From assembly GCA_033239525.1 (NCBI GenBank), contig BSYO01000014.1:10090021-10154020 (forward strand): a stretch of 64,000 bases of DNA, written 5' to 3'. The position numbers were made by a program, and so were the translations under genes. Below the pieces are notes generated by a model. The model was not told the DNA's origin. It saw only the letters and a list, made by a program, of their open reading frames with translations, and did no database searches. Position 1 is the stretch's first letter. Every line of letters begins with the position of its first letter. Origin of the DNA: Nepenthes gracilis. Lineage: Eukaryota; Streptophyta; Magnoliopsida; Caryophyllales; Nepenthaceae. Shown in pieces: positions 50,441 to 61,486 of this stretch.

Positions 50441-50740
50441 ACTTACTCCACCTAACCTTTTCCCTATAAATACCCAGTTGAAATAGTCAGCCAATACAAG
50501 CAAAAAGGAGGGAGTGAAGGAGAAACTTCAAAACGGTGATACTAGCCAACTCTCAGGCAAGTTATTTCGGACGCTGTTTTTAAGTTCAGTTTTTAGTTTG
50601 TTTGCAAATATACTGCACTCTGTTTTGCTACAAGTATTCGGACGTTAACACGCTTTTAGTTTTTGTTTGAATCTGTTCTGAAGTTCATGATGCCTGTTTT
50701 CCTACTTTCTGAACTTACATGAAATCCGGACCGAAGGTTA

Positions 50741-50990
50741 CAACCGGCATTTGACATGTAAAACGAAACCGGCATTTGGCATGCAAAACGAAACCGGCAT
50801 TTGGCATGTAATATGAAACCGGCATTTGACATGTAAAACGAAACCGACATTTGGCATGTAAAACGAAACCGGCATTTGGCATGTAAATTAAAACCGGCAT
50901 TTAGCATGAAAACGGCATTTGGCATGTAAAATGAAACCGTCATTTGGCATGAAAACGACATTTGGTTGAAATTGAACACGGCTTTCTATA
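50741..50990. repeat. 30-bp tandem array
   Basis: About eight units of AACCGGCATTTGGCATGTAA plus about ten more bases. In the minus strand it reads through as repeated MPNAGF / HAKCRF peptides because 30 is a multiple of three; I regard this as an artefact. Confidence 0.9.
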
Positions 50991-50999
50991 TGAACTCTG

Positions 51000-52010
51000 G
51001 CCTTTTTGTTGAAAAACAACTTCAGCTTTTGACCTCCAAATTTTGAAAAAAAAGAACTCTGGCCTTTTGAGCTCCGGCTTTTGTTAAAGAACTCCGGCCT
51101 CTGTCTAAAAGAACTCCGGTATTTTAAGTACTCCGGCTTTTGAGCACTCCGACTTTTTGAGCACTCCGGCTTTTTGAGAAAAAAAAAGCACTCCGGATTT
51201 ATGAAACTTCGGCTTTGAAAAGTAGTCCGCCCTTTAAAAAGCAATCCGTCCCTTTGAGTAAAAAGCACTCCGGCATTCAGTACAAAGCACTCCGTCCTTC
51301 AGTAAATAGCACTCCGGATTTATGAAACTTCGGCTTTTTAAAAGTACTCCGTCCAAAAAGAGCTCCGTCCTTTTGAAAGTATTCCGTCCAAAAAGAGCTC
51401 CGTCCTTTTTGGAAGTACTCCATCCAAAAAGAGCTCCGTCCTTTTTAAAGTACTCCGTCCAAAAAGAGCTCCGTCCTTTTTGGAAGTACTCCGTCCAAAA
51501 AGAGCTCCGTCCTTTTTAAAAGTATTCCGTCCAAAAAGAGTTCTGTCCTTTTGAAAGTACTCCGTCCAAAAAGAGCTCCGTCCTTTTTAAAAGTACTCCG
51601 TCCAAAAAGAGCTCCGTCCTTTTTAAAAGTACTCCGTCCAAGCTTTCTGAAGTCCGACATTTTGAAGAAAAAGAACTTCGACTTTTCTTGAACTCCGGCT
51701 TTTTGAACTCTGGCATTTTGAGAAAAAGAACCCCGGCTTTCTGAACTCCGAAATTTTGAAGAAAAAGAACTTCGGCTTTTTTGAACTCCGGCTTTTTGAA
51801 CTCCAGCATTTTGAGAAAAAGCACCCCGGCTTTCTGAACTCCGAAATTTTGAAGAAAAAGAACCTCGGCTTTTCTGGAACTCCGGCATTTTGAACTCTGG
51901 CATTTTGAGAAAAAGAACCCCGGCTTTCTGAACTCCGGAATTTTGAAGAAAAAGAACTTTGGTTTTTCTTGAACTCCAGCTTTGATCACTCCGGCTTTGA
52001 GCACTCCGGC
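51000..52010. repeat. CTCCG/CTCCGTCC minisatellite
   Basis: More than 30 imperfect units. At 51340-51640 the unit is ACTCCGTCCAAAAAGAGCTC plus CGTCCTTTTTGAAAGT (~36 bp). At 51650-52010 it is ACTCCGGCTTTTTGAA-like with 60-120-bp higher-order periods. Confidence 0.92.
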
Positions 52011-54201
52011 ATTTGAGCGCCGACTTTTGTGTGAAGAAAATAAAGTCCTTACAAAAGAGATTTTGAACCGGTCTCCTTAAGACCCGAACTGTGATATTCT
52101 GTGCACAATTTCTGAAGGGTAAATTGTGATGTTTCTGACTGATACTGGAATGGCTTTCAATAAGCAATAAGAAGAAAATGTTCTGTTCTGTTATTGGATT
52201 CTGTTTCTGTTATTTTGGACCCAGATTGATATGCAGTCAGGTTAGGTTCTCCGGCATGCCTTAGAACGTTATGGTGGTAATCGAGGATAACTCTGTCCAT
52301 GGAGTTATTTGTGGTCCGCTTCTCCTCGAGGCGTTAAATATGGAGGGTAGATTCTATTCTGTTCTAGCAGGCACCCCCTTGGATTGGGGAAGGATCTCGT
52401 GAGGTGGGATCATCCGTTCTGTTCTATTTATTGCCGTTGATTGTGGGGAGATGTACACAATCTATCCTCGATTATTCGCCCCCTTCGCCAGTAGGGTCTA
52501 CTGTAGGGTCATTTTCTAATAAAGATGAGAATTATGTAAAATATGGAAGTAAGATCGACTTCTGCTTTCTGAAATATGAATACATTGATTTTGATTTCCG
52601 AAGACCGTTTCTGTTTTCTGATAATTCTGTATACATCTGCATCCTATTCCCATTATAAATCACTTTCTTATGGTGCTTGTAACTTTATGTACAATAGTAT
52701 CTATTTTGCTGAGATATGTTCTGCATACATGTTTTACTATATATCTACATGTACCTTGCTAGGTCTCGGCCCACTGTTTTATATTTTTTCCCCTACAGAT
52801 GAAGTTTTAGAGCTTGTACCTGATGAGTTGGAGTGATTAGGGCTTGTCTGAAGGATTATTAAAGACCTCAGAAGTTTATTTTGAAGAAATATTATTATAA
52901 CGACTTGATGGACTTCTATGGTTAAATATTTTTGGCTATGTACTCGGAATGAATATTTTGGAATGAATATGAATGCTTCCGCAAGTGTTAGAATAACTTC
53001 TGCTATACTTATTACGGTTAAAAGTATATGGGTTCTAGATGACATCTGTAATCCTGTGTTGCAAAAAAAAAAAAAATCTGTTCCGCCACACTCAACCTGA
53101 TCTATAACTTTCCTAACTAATTCAAGCTCAAAATCAGACTCGAAAACCTTGGATACCTTCTTCTCTCTCTTCCTCTTCGTGCTCTCTCTCTCCTCTATGT
53201 GGAAACCCTGAAAAATAACCATTCGAAACCCTCGTTGGGTACTTATATCGCAGGTAGGCAATCGACTGACCGACAGGCGCAGCTGCTACTGCCCTGGTGC
53301 TCGAGTGCTCGATAGGCGCTGTTGATTCTGCCTTGAGCGCTCGCAGAGCTGCCCAAGGCACCCGGCGAGTGACCCTCGCTGATTTTTTCTATATCCCTAG
53401 AACCTAATTTTTTCAAATGAACTAAGCCTAACTTTAATTATATTAACTAATTTTCTCCTAATTACGATGCTAAAAAAATCAAAACCTCATATGACCAGTA
53501 CCTGACCCATACTCATACATGTTTTGAATAGTAATAATAAGCCTAAATGATGCCTCTTGGGCGCTCATACACATTTTAGATAAATTGGTCATGCTTGATG
53601 TATAGTCAATCAATATACATGCACGATTTAGACAAAATGTTGGCACATAATGGAGGTTTCTGTGCAATACAAAACCCTCTGAAATGTAATCATTGGTCCA
53701 ATTGAATTTTCTTATTCTTAGGAAAATTCCATGTTTGTTCATAAAACATTGTTCTCGCTCTATGAAAACAGTTCATCAAGATAACACATTATAAAATTTT
53801 CTACTTATACTTCTCATAATTTGCACAATTCTTAAGAGTTTATATTTTCTCATGACTTAAACTATATGCATAATCGATATAAAGCATGGAGAAAAATCAA
53901 AATTCTTACCACCGAGAGCCAAACACAACTTTAGAGCTTCAGGATAATAATTTTTCTTTACAGATGCATATAACATAATTTTTGAAGTATATATAAGATA
54001 ACATAGTTAATATACATGCATATAAATATCCCGATTCATGTCCGATAATATTTCTAGTTTACTTACAACTAACATTTAATAATATATGTGAACAAATACC
54101 GAAAAATCAAGATACCCATATCCATAAAGCTAGGGTTCCCAATTTCTAAGGCCAAATCATGCAAAAACTACAAGGAAATCGAATAATTTCGAAGAGGGGC
54201 A

Positions 54202-54696
54202 TGTGGGCTTCAGCCCAAATTAACTGAGCCGGCCCACAAGCTGAACCAAGCCGCCAAGCAAGCCAAGCCGAGAAGAGAACCGGCTTTAATGAGCCGTTTC
54301 TGAGCCGATTTCGAGCCGACAGAGGAATTCGTCCACTTCGTCTTCCTCGATCGATTTATAACCTTCTGGCGTTTAACTCAATTAATTGTTGAAGTATTAG
54401 TGGTCCATTAAGTGGTGATAACTCTCCTATTAAGTCAATTAATCAATTTTGGCCGGTTTGAGTACAAAACGCTCGGTTAAGGCGTGTGATGGTTTCGCCT
54501 ATAAATTGAGCCTTCTGGCTTTGTCCCTGGCACCCAACTCAAACATTACACCATCTAAAGGAGTGAAGGAGTGTCCAGAAGTACGAAACCCGTCCGAATC
54601 CAAAGTTTGAAAACAGAGCACGTAAAATGGCTAGAGGTATAAAGTCGATTCTAAATTTCGCTTTAGTGGTTGTTTTAACCACATCAATGTCTAACA
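54202..54696 (+). repeat. 5' LTR of the Copia element
   Basis: 495 bp, TG..CA, with ATAAATTGAGCC (about 54510) as the likely TATA region and a short leader to CTAACA. Confidence 0.92.
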
Positions 54697-54698
54697 TT

Positions 54699-54709
54699 TG
54701 GTATCAGAG
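54699..54709 (+). promoter_or_regulatory. Primer-binding site (initiator-Met tRNA)
   Basis: TGGTATCAGAG starts two bases after the LTR end and matches the standard plant retroelement priming site. Confidence 0.9.
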
Positions 54710-55213
54710 AAATGCTTCAACTCTGCCTTTGTTGTTTTGTATTTTTTTGATTTTTCCCGAATTCGAAAAAATCTAAAGTCTTCATTTTTTTTGAAGATTC
54801 GGTTCAAACGAGCACTGAAAATCGATGAAAAATTAAATTTTCGAAATTTCCATATATTTTTCATTATTTATGGTGTTCGTATGGTGCTGTTTGAATCGGG
54901 TCTGGAATTCGGGTCGAGTCGGTCATTGTCGGGTTCGGGCGAAACCGACGAAGGTAGACGACAACTTGAACGGCGTCGTTTTCTGTTTCGACAGTGTTAA
55001 ACGTCGTCATTTTTGGCTTCGGTTTTGAGTTTCTGAACGACGTCGTTTCGTTGGAACGAATTCGATTTTTTAAACGACGTCGTTTTGCTGCAATTTTAAT
55101 AATAAAAAAATTATATATCGGTTTTTGGGCCGATTTCGTTCTCGGCCCAACACTGTTTCGAACGCGGCCCAAGGGATCCTGGCCCGTTACTGTAGCAGAA
55201 TGGAAAATTAAAA

Positions 55214-55295
55214 TGCAAACGCTGGCGGACGAGATTCGAACCCGGGACGCGTCGTGGGAAAACGGCGGCGTTTCACCGCTGTGCTGCTGAGCGCC
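55214..55295 (-). other. tRNA-like (Pol III promoter-like) segment in the Copia leader
   Basis: On the minus strand GGTTCGAATC (55242-55233) matches the tRNA B box. About 40 bases upstream GCTCAGCAGCACAGCGG (55292-55276) resembles an A box. It lies between the primer-binding site and gag. No full cloverleaf is evident, so it may be a SINE head or a chance match. Confidence 0.4.
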
Positions 55296-55834
55296 TTGCG
55301 CTATTTTTCGCATTTGAATTCGTTATATACGTTTATTCTGTATATATATTATATATATACGTATATATTTATATTTATATATATATATATTATTATATTA
55401 TTATATATAAAGAATAAAATATAATATCCAGAATATAATTGTATATATGTATAAATAATATCTTGTGATTAAAATAATTTAATTAATTGAGGATTAGCCA
55501 CAACATCCTTAATTAATAAGATTATTTTTTATTATCACATGTAGTATAAAGACATAAATTATGGTAATTATTTTGATATAATAAAATTTATCCTATAGAA
55601 AATTTTATTATATTAAATTAATTAATTAGGATAAAATATCAAATTATTTTTCTTAATTTATCCACAGGGATTAAGAATGGAATATAATTTGATAGTTTTA
55701 TCATAAAATTGGACATGAATTTCTTTGGAATTAAAATTTAGCCCTGAGTAATTTTTGTCTATTGATTCATGATGTATGTTTTGCATTGGTAAAATATAAT
55801 TTTATAATTTGTTAGCCTCATTTTTGGATGTTAA

Positions 55835-56707
55835 GTATGTATTTATTTTTATGCAACTATTCAATCTGTAAATCTTTCTGATATTAGATGTAAAATTTCC
55901 AAACTAAAAGATGACAACTATAAAGTGTGGAAGGAAAGAATTCTTCTTCAGTTAGGGTGGCTAGATATTGATTATGCTATCCGAAAAGACAAACCACCGG
56001 CTCTTACCCTTACCAGCACTCCGGATGAGGTAACTCTTTATGAACGCTGGGAACGATCTAATTGCCTCACTTTAATGTTCATAAAGATAAAAATTTCTGT
56101 TGGTATTCGTGGTTCTGTCGACCAGCATACTAATGTGCAAAATTTACTGAAGGCAATTGATGAACAATTTGTGACTTCAGATAAGACACTTGCAAGTACC
56201 CTAATAATGAAGTTCTCATCTATTAGGCTCACCAGTGTTAAGGGTATGCGTGAGCACATAATACAAATGAGGGATATTGCAGCTCAATTGAAAAATCTAG
56301 AGGTAAAAATGTCTGAACCTTTTATTGTGCACAACATTTTAAATTCGCTTCCACCGCAATATGAGCATTTTAAAATCTCTTATAACACACATAAGGATAG
56401 ATGGTCAATCAATGAACTGATGACCATGTGTGTTCAAGAGGAAGGAAGGCTCATGATAGAGCAAAGTGAAAGCGACTATATGCTAAAGAAAGAAAAGTTC
56501 AAGATGCAAGGCCAAATCAAAGGGAAAGGTAAAGTACCTCCTCAATCTGATATCAAGAAGGAGTCCAAGTACTTCTTCTATAAAAAGAAGGGACACATAA
56601 AGAAGGACTGTATCAAGTATCAGAATTGGCTTGAAAAGAAAGGTAATTCATACTCTTTTATATGTTATGAATCTAATATGGTTAATATTGTACATAACAC
56701 ATGGTGA
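55835..56707 (+). pseudogene. Copia gag
   Basis: The open frame has DDNYKVWKERILLQLGWLDI, then the UBN2 core and FIVHNILNSLPPQYEHFKIS, and ends at a TGA at 56705. No in-frame ATG exists between the upstream stop (55832) and the conserved region, so the start is lost. The zinc knuckle reads KYFFYKKKGHIKKDC: the first two Cys of CX2CX4HX4C are Tyr, while His and last Cys remain. Confidence 0.85.
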
Positions 56708-59700
56708 ATTGACTCTAGTTCTACAATCCATATTTCTAATTCCTTACAGGGCTTGTAAAACCTAAGAAAAGCAGTGGGCAGTGAACAATGCATCTTCTCC
56801 GGAAACAGGATGCATTCACATGTGGAGGCCATTGGCACATGCAATTTAATTTTGAGCAGTGGTTTTGTTTTGACATTGGAAAAGACCTTTTACATTCCAA
56901 ATTTCTCTAGAAATTTAATTTCTATTTCTAAACTTGTGCCATTTGAATATTTCTTTACATTTTTAGACTCATTATTCAGTTTATATTATAAGTCTGATAT
57001 TATTGGGAATGGTACATTGTCTGATGGTATTTATTATTTAAATTTATAAAACAATACTTCTTTAAATACTGTGCATGCTAATACTGGAATTAAAAGATGT
57101 GTTATGAATGAATGTTCCTCGATGTTATGGCATAGGAGATTGAAACATATCTCCATTAATAGAATCAAAAGATTGGTAAATGATGGAATACTTAGTACTC
57201 TAAATTTTACTGATTTTGAGACTTGTGTGGACTGCATTAAAGGAAAGCAGACCAACAAGACTAAGAAAAATGCCAAGAGGAGTTCGGACATATTAGAGAT
57301 CATACATACTGACATTTGTAATCTTGATATAGACTCATATGGTCCAAAATATTTTATCACCTTTATTGATGATTTCTCACGATATATGTATCTTTACTTA
57401 CTTCATAATAAATATGAAGCTTTGGATGCTTTTAAATTGTTTAAAGCAGAAGTAGAGAAACAAACTGAAAAAAATATCAAAATTATGAGATCAGATAGAG
57501 GTGGAGAGTATTATGGTAGATATACTGAAGATGGACAATTGCCTGGTCCATTTGCAAAGTTTCTTCAAGAACATGGGATTATTGTCTAATATATTATACC
57601 TGGTTCTCTGGACCAAAATGGTGTAGCAGAAAGAAGAAACTGAACCTTATTGGATATGGTGAGGAGTATGCTTAGTAATTTCAAACTTCCAAAATCTTTG
57701 TGGAGTGAAGCTCTTAAAACGGCGATGTACATATTAAACCGGGTCCCAACAAAAGCTGTCCTAAAAACTCCTTTTGAGTTATTGAAAGGTTGAAAACCGA
57801 GTTTGCAACATGTACTCGTATGGGGATGCCCATTCGAAGTAAGAATTTATAACCCATAAGAGAACAAATTGGACCCAAGGACTATAAGTGGGCATTTCAT
57901 TGGATATACTGAGCGATCTAAAGGATACAGATTTTACTGTCCATCTCACACCATTAGGATTGTGGAATCAAGAAATACAAAACTTCTTGAGAATGACTTA
58001 ATGAGTGGGAGAAAATGATCAAGAACTGATCATTTGGATTCTCAACCCTCCACTTCATATGATAGGTTGATTGATGTACACAACACCCCTCAAAATTAAT
58101 CTGGTGTTGAACAACCAATCAATATTATTCCACAAAATATTGATTCTATTCCAGTTGACCATAAAATTCATGATTTGTCTAAAATAGTTGTACAACATGC
58201 TCCTGTTGTGGATGATGATATAACATTAAGAAGGTCTTCTAGAATGAGAAAGTCAGCAATTCCTAGTGATTATATTATATATCTGAAAGAGTCTGACTAC
58301 AATGTGGGAGCTGAAAATGATCCTGAAACGTTTTCACAAGCCATGAGTTGTAATGAATCACAATTATGGTACAATATTATGAAAGAAGAGATGAGTTCCA
58401 TGAGTAGCAATGGAGTCTGGAATCTTGTTGAATTGCTTAAAGTAGCGAAAGCCATAGGGTGTAAAACGATTTTCAAAATAAAGAAAGACTCATTAGGCAA
58501 TATCGAAAGATATAAGGCAAGACTCGTTGCTAAGGGATATACTCAGAAAGAAGGAATTGATTACAAGGAGACTTTTTCTCCTGTATCTAAAAAGGACTCT
58601 CTTCGTATAATTTTGGCATTCGTTGCTCATTTTGATATGAAATTATAACAAATGGATGTGAAAACAGCATTTTTAAATGATGATCTAGAGGAAGAGGTTT
58701 ACATGAAACAACCAGAAGGATTCTCCTTTGGTGATGGTGAGCAATTGGTATGCAAATTAAAGAAGTCCACATATGGATTGAAACAAGCATCCCGTCAATG
58801 GTATTTAAAATTTGATGAAATTATCTCTTCATTCAGTTTCAAAGAGAATATTTTGGATCAATGTATATACCAGAAGGTCAGTGGGAGTAAGACTTGTTTC
58901 CTTGTCTTATATGTGGATGATATTTTACTTGCATCCAATGATAAAGGGTTGTTGTATGAGGTGAAACAATCTCTCTGAAAAATTTGAAATGAAGGATATG
59001 GGTGATGCATCTTATGTCATTGACATAAAGATACATCGAAACAGACCATGTTGTGTTCTGGGTTTGTCTCAAGAGACCTATATCAATAAGGTTTTAGAGA
59101 AATTTTGGATGAAAGATTGTTCACCAAGTGTAGCACCCATTAGGAAGGGTGATAGGCTCAATTTGAGTCAATGCCCAAAAAACGATTTGGAACGGGAACA
59201 GATCAAGAACATTCCGTATGCTTCCGTCGTTGGAAATTTAATGTATGCTCAGGTATGTACGAGACCTGACATAGCATTTGCAGTTAGAATGTTAGGAAGA
59301 TTTCAGAGTAATCCAGGAATCGAACACTGGAAAGCTGCCAAGAAAGTCATGAGGTATCTTCAAGGTACCAAAGACTACATGCTTACATATGGACGAACCG
59401 ACAATCTGAAAGTTTTGGGGTACTCTGATTCAGACTTCGCTAGATGCATTAATTCACGTAAATTAACATCTTGTTATATATTTTTATTTGCCGGTGGAGC
59501 TGTATCCTGACGGAGTGGTATCCTGGCAGAGTGCAAAGCAAACTTCGATTGCTACTTCCACTATGGAGGAATAGTTCGTTGCTTGTTTCGGGACTACAAA
59601 GTATGGTGTATGGATAAGGAATTTCATGTCTAGGCTTAGAGTGGTTGATTCCATCTCAAGGCCATTAAAGATATTTTATGATAATTCAACTGCTGTTTTT

Positions 59701-59904
59701 CTCGCTAAAAATAGCAAAAGTAGCAGTCGAAGTAAACACATCGACATTCAGTTTTTAGCCATAAATGAGCGCATTAAAAGAAAGGAAATTGCTATTGAGT
59801 ATATCAACACTAAATTAATGATCGCTGATCCCTTGACTAAAGGCATGCCACCATTAAGGTTCAAGGATCTTGTAACTAAAATGGGATTGAGTTCCATTTT
59901 ATAA
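56708..59904 (+). pseudogene. Copia pol: protease, integrase, RT, RNase H
   Basis: Protease: IDSSSTIHIS, where DSG is DSS. Integrase: zinc-binding end (57120-57240, CVDCIKGKQT), then IHTDIC and RSDRGGEYY with both Asp kept. RT: 58370-59100, with YVDD intact at 58910-58921. RNase H tail at 59626-59904 (DNSTAVFLAKN, SKHIDIQ, then DPLTKG). Stops break the main frame near 56705, 56756, 57047, 57587, 57640, 57791, 58016 and 58099. The frame shifts near 58978 and again between 59510 and 59626. Confidence 0.88.
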
Positions 59905-60190
59905 TTTTCATTGTATGGACAATGATATTGTAAATTTCTATTTTATTGTTGTGATATTTCTCAAAATTGTGTGCACATTAATTGAATTGAGAATATCATT
60001 ATGTTGGACAAAGAATAAATATAGGGTTTATTCATAAAGTAAAGTTACCGGATGACTTGAAAAATATAATATATTATAATACATGGAAGATATTACTCAT
60101 TATTAGAGGACTTATCGCCATGATTCGTATATTTATTTCTTAAGTTTGAGAATTGATGAGTTTGGTTATCACATCAAGTTAAACATGGAC

Positions 60191-60202
60191 AAAGTGGGAG
60201 AA
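60191..60202 (+). promoter_or_regulatory. Polypurine tract
   Basis: AAAGTGGGAGAA abuts the 3' LTR, the expected site of plus-strand priming. Confidence 0.85.
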
Positions 60203-60697
60203 TGTGGGCTTCAGCCCAAATTAACTGAGCCGGCCCACAAGCCGATCCAAGCCGCCAAGCGAGCCAAGCCGAGCAGAGAACTGGCTTCAATGAGCCGTTT
60301 CCGAGCCGATTTCGAGCCGACAGAGGGTTTTGTCCACTTCATCCTCATCGATCGATTTGTAACCTTCTGGCGTTTAACTCAATTAATTATTGAAGTATTA
60401 GTGGTCCATTAAGTGATGATAACTCTCCCATTAAGTCAATTAATCAATTTTGGCTGATTTGAGTACAAAATGCTCAGTTGAGGCGGGTGATGGTTTCGCC
60501 TATAAATTGAGCCTTCTGGCTTTGTCCTTGGCACCCAACTCAAACATTACACCATCTAAAGGAGTGAAGGAGTGTCCAGAAGCACGAAACCCGTCCGAAT
60601 CCAAAGTTCGAAAACAGAGCACGTAAAATGGATGGAGGTATAAAGTCGATTCTAAATTCCGCTTTAGTGGTTGTTTTAACCACATCAATGTCTAACA
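60203..60697 (+). repeat. 3' LTR of the Copia element
   Basis: 495 bp, same length and ends as the 5' LTR, about 29 differences, mostly transitions. Small frames over it are not genes. Confidence 0.92.
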
Positions 60698-61486
60698 GGG
60701 CATGGTTAGGGTTTTTTGGGTGCAAGAATCATACAAATCTCACAAATCGGACATGGAATCAAAGTATTTACATGCTAAGATCATGGGTAATACGAAATAA
60801 TAATTTAATCAGGTATCAAAATGAGGATATCCAAAGAAAATGAAATGAACGTGCAAAAAAATGAGAGAAAAGCATATGAGTGTACTTACCTCGATCTGAT
60901 CTATAACTTCTCTAACTAGTTCAAGCTTAGAATTAGACTTAGAAACCTTGGATTCCTCCTTCTCTCTCTTCTTCTTCGTGCTCTCTCTCTCTCCTCTATG
61001 TGAAAACCCCAAAAAATGACTGTTCGAAACTTTCACTGGGTACTTACATCGTGGGCAGGCGCTCAACCACTCAACAGGTGCAGCTACTATTGCCCTCAGT
61101 GCCTACCCTAGCGCTTGAGCACTCGGCAAGCGCTATCGATTCTACTTCGGGCGCTCACAGAGTTGCCCAAGGCGCCCGGCGAGCGCCCCTCGCCGATTTT
61201 TTTCTATATTACTAGAACCTAATTTTTTTATATGAATTAAGCCTAACTTTTATTAGATTAATTAATTATCTCCTAATTACGATGCTAAGAAAATCAAAAC
61301 CTCATATGACCAGTCCCTAACCCATACTCATACATGTTTTGGATAGTAATAATAAGCCTAAATGATGCCTCTTGGGCACGCATATGCATTTTAGACAAAT
61401 TGGTCATACTTAATGTATAGTCAAACAATATACATGCACGATTTAGTCAAAATGTTGGCACTTAATGGAGGTTTCTGTGCAGTACG

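Larger units (their letters stand above)
50106..53090 (+). mobile_element. Solo LTR, 2,985 bp, TSD CTCAA
   Basis: Flanked by CTCAA at 50101-50105 and 53091-53095, begins TGTGAGATCCC and ends ..TTCCGCCACA. Organisation mirrors the solo LTR at 10067-13128: tandem U3 repeats (50200-50440), TATAAATA at 50465, CAG|GCAAGT at 50556/50557, arrays of CCGGCATTT (50741-50990) and CTCCG (51000-52010), a G+C-richer block (52240-52510), CCCCTACAG|AT at 52798/52799, and a frame ending ELVPDELE-stop at 52836. The large minus-strand frames at 50656-52167 come from the arrays. Confidence 0.88.
49021..53679 (-). mobile_element. Partial tandem LTR copy 2, split by a solo LTR
   Basis: 49021-50105 plus 53096-53679 (about 1.67 kb) aligns to the interior and promoter half of 46491-49020 and extends past its start. 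It contains the donor-like TTGAG|GTAAGTG at 50101/50100 and the GAGCGCTC region (53280-53370). It lacks the primer-binding-site end. Confidence 0.7.
54202..60697 (+). mobile_element. Complete but dead Ty1/Copia element, 6,496 bp, TSD GGGCA
   Basis: GGGCA at 54197-54201 and 60698-60702 flank two 495-bp LTRs (TGTGGGC..CTAACA). Inside, in order: primer-binding site, long leader, gag, protease, integrase, RT, RNase H, polypurine tract. This is the Ty1/Copia order. I count about 29 substitutions and no indels between the LTRs (~94% identity), suggesting an insertion a few million years old at usual plant rates. It is broken by stops and frameshifts. Confidence 0.92.
53680..61486 (-). mobile_element. 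Partial tandem LTR copy 3, split by a Copia element
   Basis: 53680-54201 plus 60703-61486 aligns to 49388-50105 plus 53096-53679 (roughly 90% or better by eye). The junction with copy 2 is at ..CTGTGCAATAC/AAAACCCTCTGAAATG. It carries the donor-like ATCGAG|GTAAGTAC at 60890/60889 and a GAGCGCTC cluster at 61060-61190. Confidence 0.75.

Noticed and set aside
50656..50979. Repeated MPNAGF / HAKCRF peptide frames resembling a repeat protein
   Set aside because: Thirty-base array read in phase, inside a solo LTR; no start or neighbouring gene.
51445..52167. 240- and 162-codon minus-strand frames with repeated FKRTELFLDGV and SFSSKFRSSESRG units
   Set aside because: Frames over a minisatellite with period a multiple of three; stops cannot accumulate within units, so length is not evidence of coding.
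52779..53261. 160-codon minus-strand frame spanning the solo LTR end
   Set aside because: It crosses the LTR/host junction and an A-run at 53063-53076; no domain.
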